64,000 bases of DNA from assembly GCA_027487795.1 (NCBI GenBank), contig JAIYCX010000013.1, positions 70,148 to 134,147 of the forward strand. Reading direction: 5' to 3'. The notes beneath the pieces are model-generated. The model saw nothing but the letters and a program-made list of their open reading frames with translations. It made no database searches and had not been told where the DNA came from. Within the stretch, counting starts at the first letter, position 1; each line of letters begins with the position of its first letter. Shown in pieces: positions 63,992-64,000 of the stretch. This stretch comes from Pseudomonadota bacterium. GTDB lineage: Bacteria; Bdellovibrionota_C; UBA2361; SZUA-149; DAOLCO01. The translations under genes and the position numbers were made by a program.

Positions 63992-64000
63992 TGGCTCCGG

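Overview
The window is AT-rich bacterial chromosome, probably from a didermic (Gram-negative) lineage with a large secreted proteome. Supporting signs are a type II secretion pseudopilin (GspK), sigma-54 NtrC-type regulation, many signal peptides, FG-GAP, dockerin, Hint, MopE-like and thrombospondin-type-3 modules, and selenocysteine machinery. A deltaproteobacterial-type or candidate-phylum relative is my guess, not shown. TGA is an ordinary stop in many genes here, and TTG/GTG starts are common.

Layout. 1-11812 (-) is the front part of a giant gene: a flagellin-like N-terminus followed by roughly 70-75 FG-GAP/VCBS-type repeats of about 49 residues, running off the left edge. 12416-14113 is a polytopic membrane protein. 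14608-20692 is a tryptophan operon, trpE-G-D-F-B-A, lacking trpC and interrupted between trpB and trpA by a pair of structured repeats. 20766-24072 holds three exported or coiled-coil genes of unknown role. 24282-27960 holds rpmB, gspK, metF and two unknowns. 28104-30320 holds two glycosyltransferases. 30339-34590 holds an NtrC-type regulator, galU, prmA and an aldose-epimerase-like gene. 34708-39673 holds a mosaic beta-helix surface protein and a small secreted protein. 39760-44116 holds a degenerate receiver, an M20 hydrolase and two genes of unknown family. 44393-47599 holds a dockerin/Hint protein, a secreted partner and ppa. 48191-51588 (-) is tRNA-Sec, selA and selB. 51739-56703 (+) is a divergent three-gene operon. 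56842-58434 (-) is a duplicated gene cassette. 58935-63991 holds a receiver/histidine kinase, fabD, a class I aminotransferase and two unknowns.

The most notable finding is at 51739-55269. What looks like an 810-residue glycine-rich protein continues in frame through two TGA codons (54169 and 54466) to a TAG at 55267, with no other stop. Both TGAs fall in a U-x4-C motif that recurs in the same tail as C-x4-C. Each TGA is followed at about 20-30 nt by a SECIS-like hairpin, and tRNA-Sec, selA and selB lie directly across the divergent promoter region. I read this as a new exported two-selenocysteine protein next to its own insertion machinery.

The second finding is a family of seven structured intergenic repeats of 150-158 nt. 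Each has a conserved core inside long arms that differ between copies yet stay complementary within a copy. Six of the seven form inverted pairs around an AT-rich spacer, giving composites of about 430 nt beside the membrane-protein gene, inside the trp operon and between ppa and selB.
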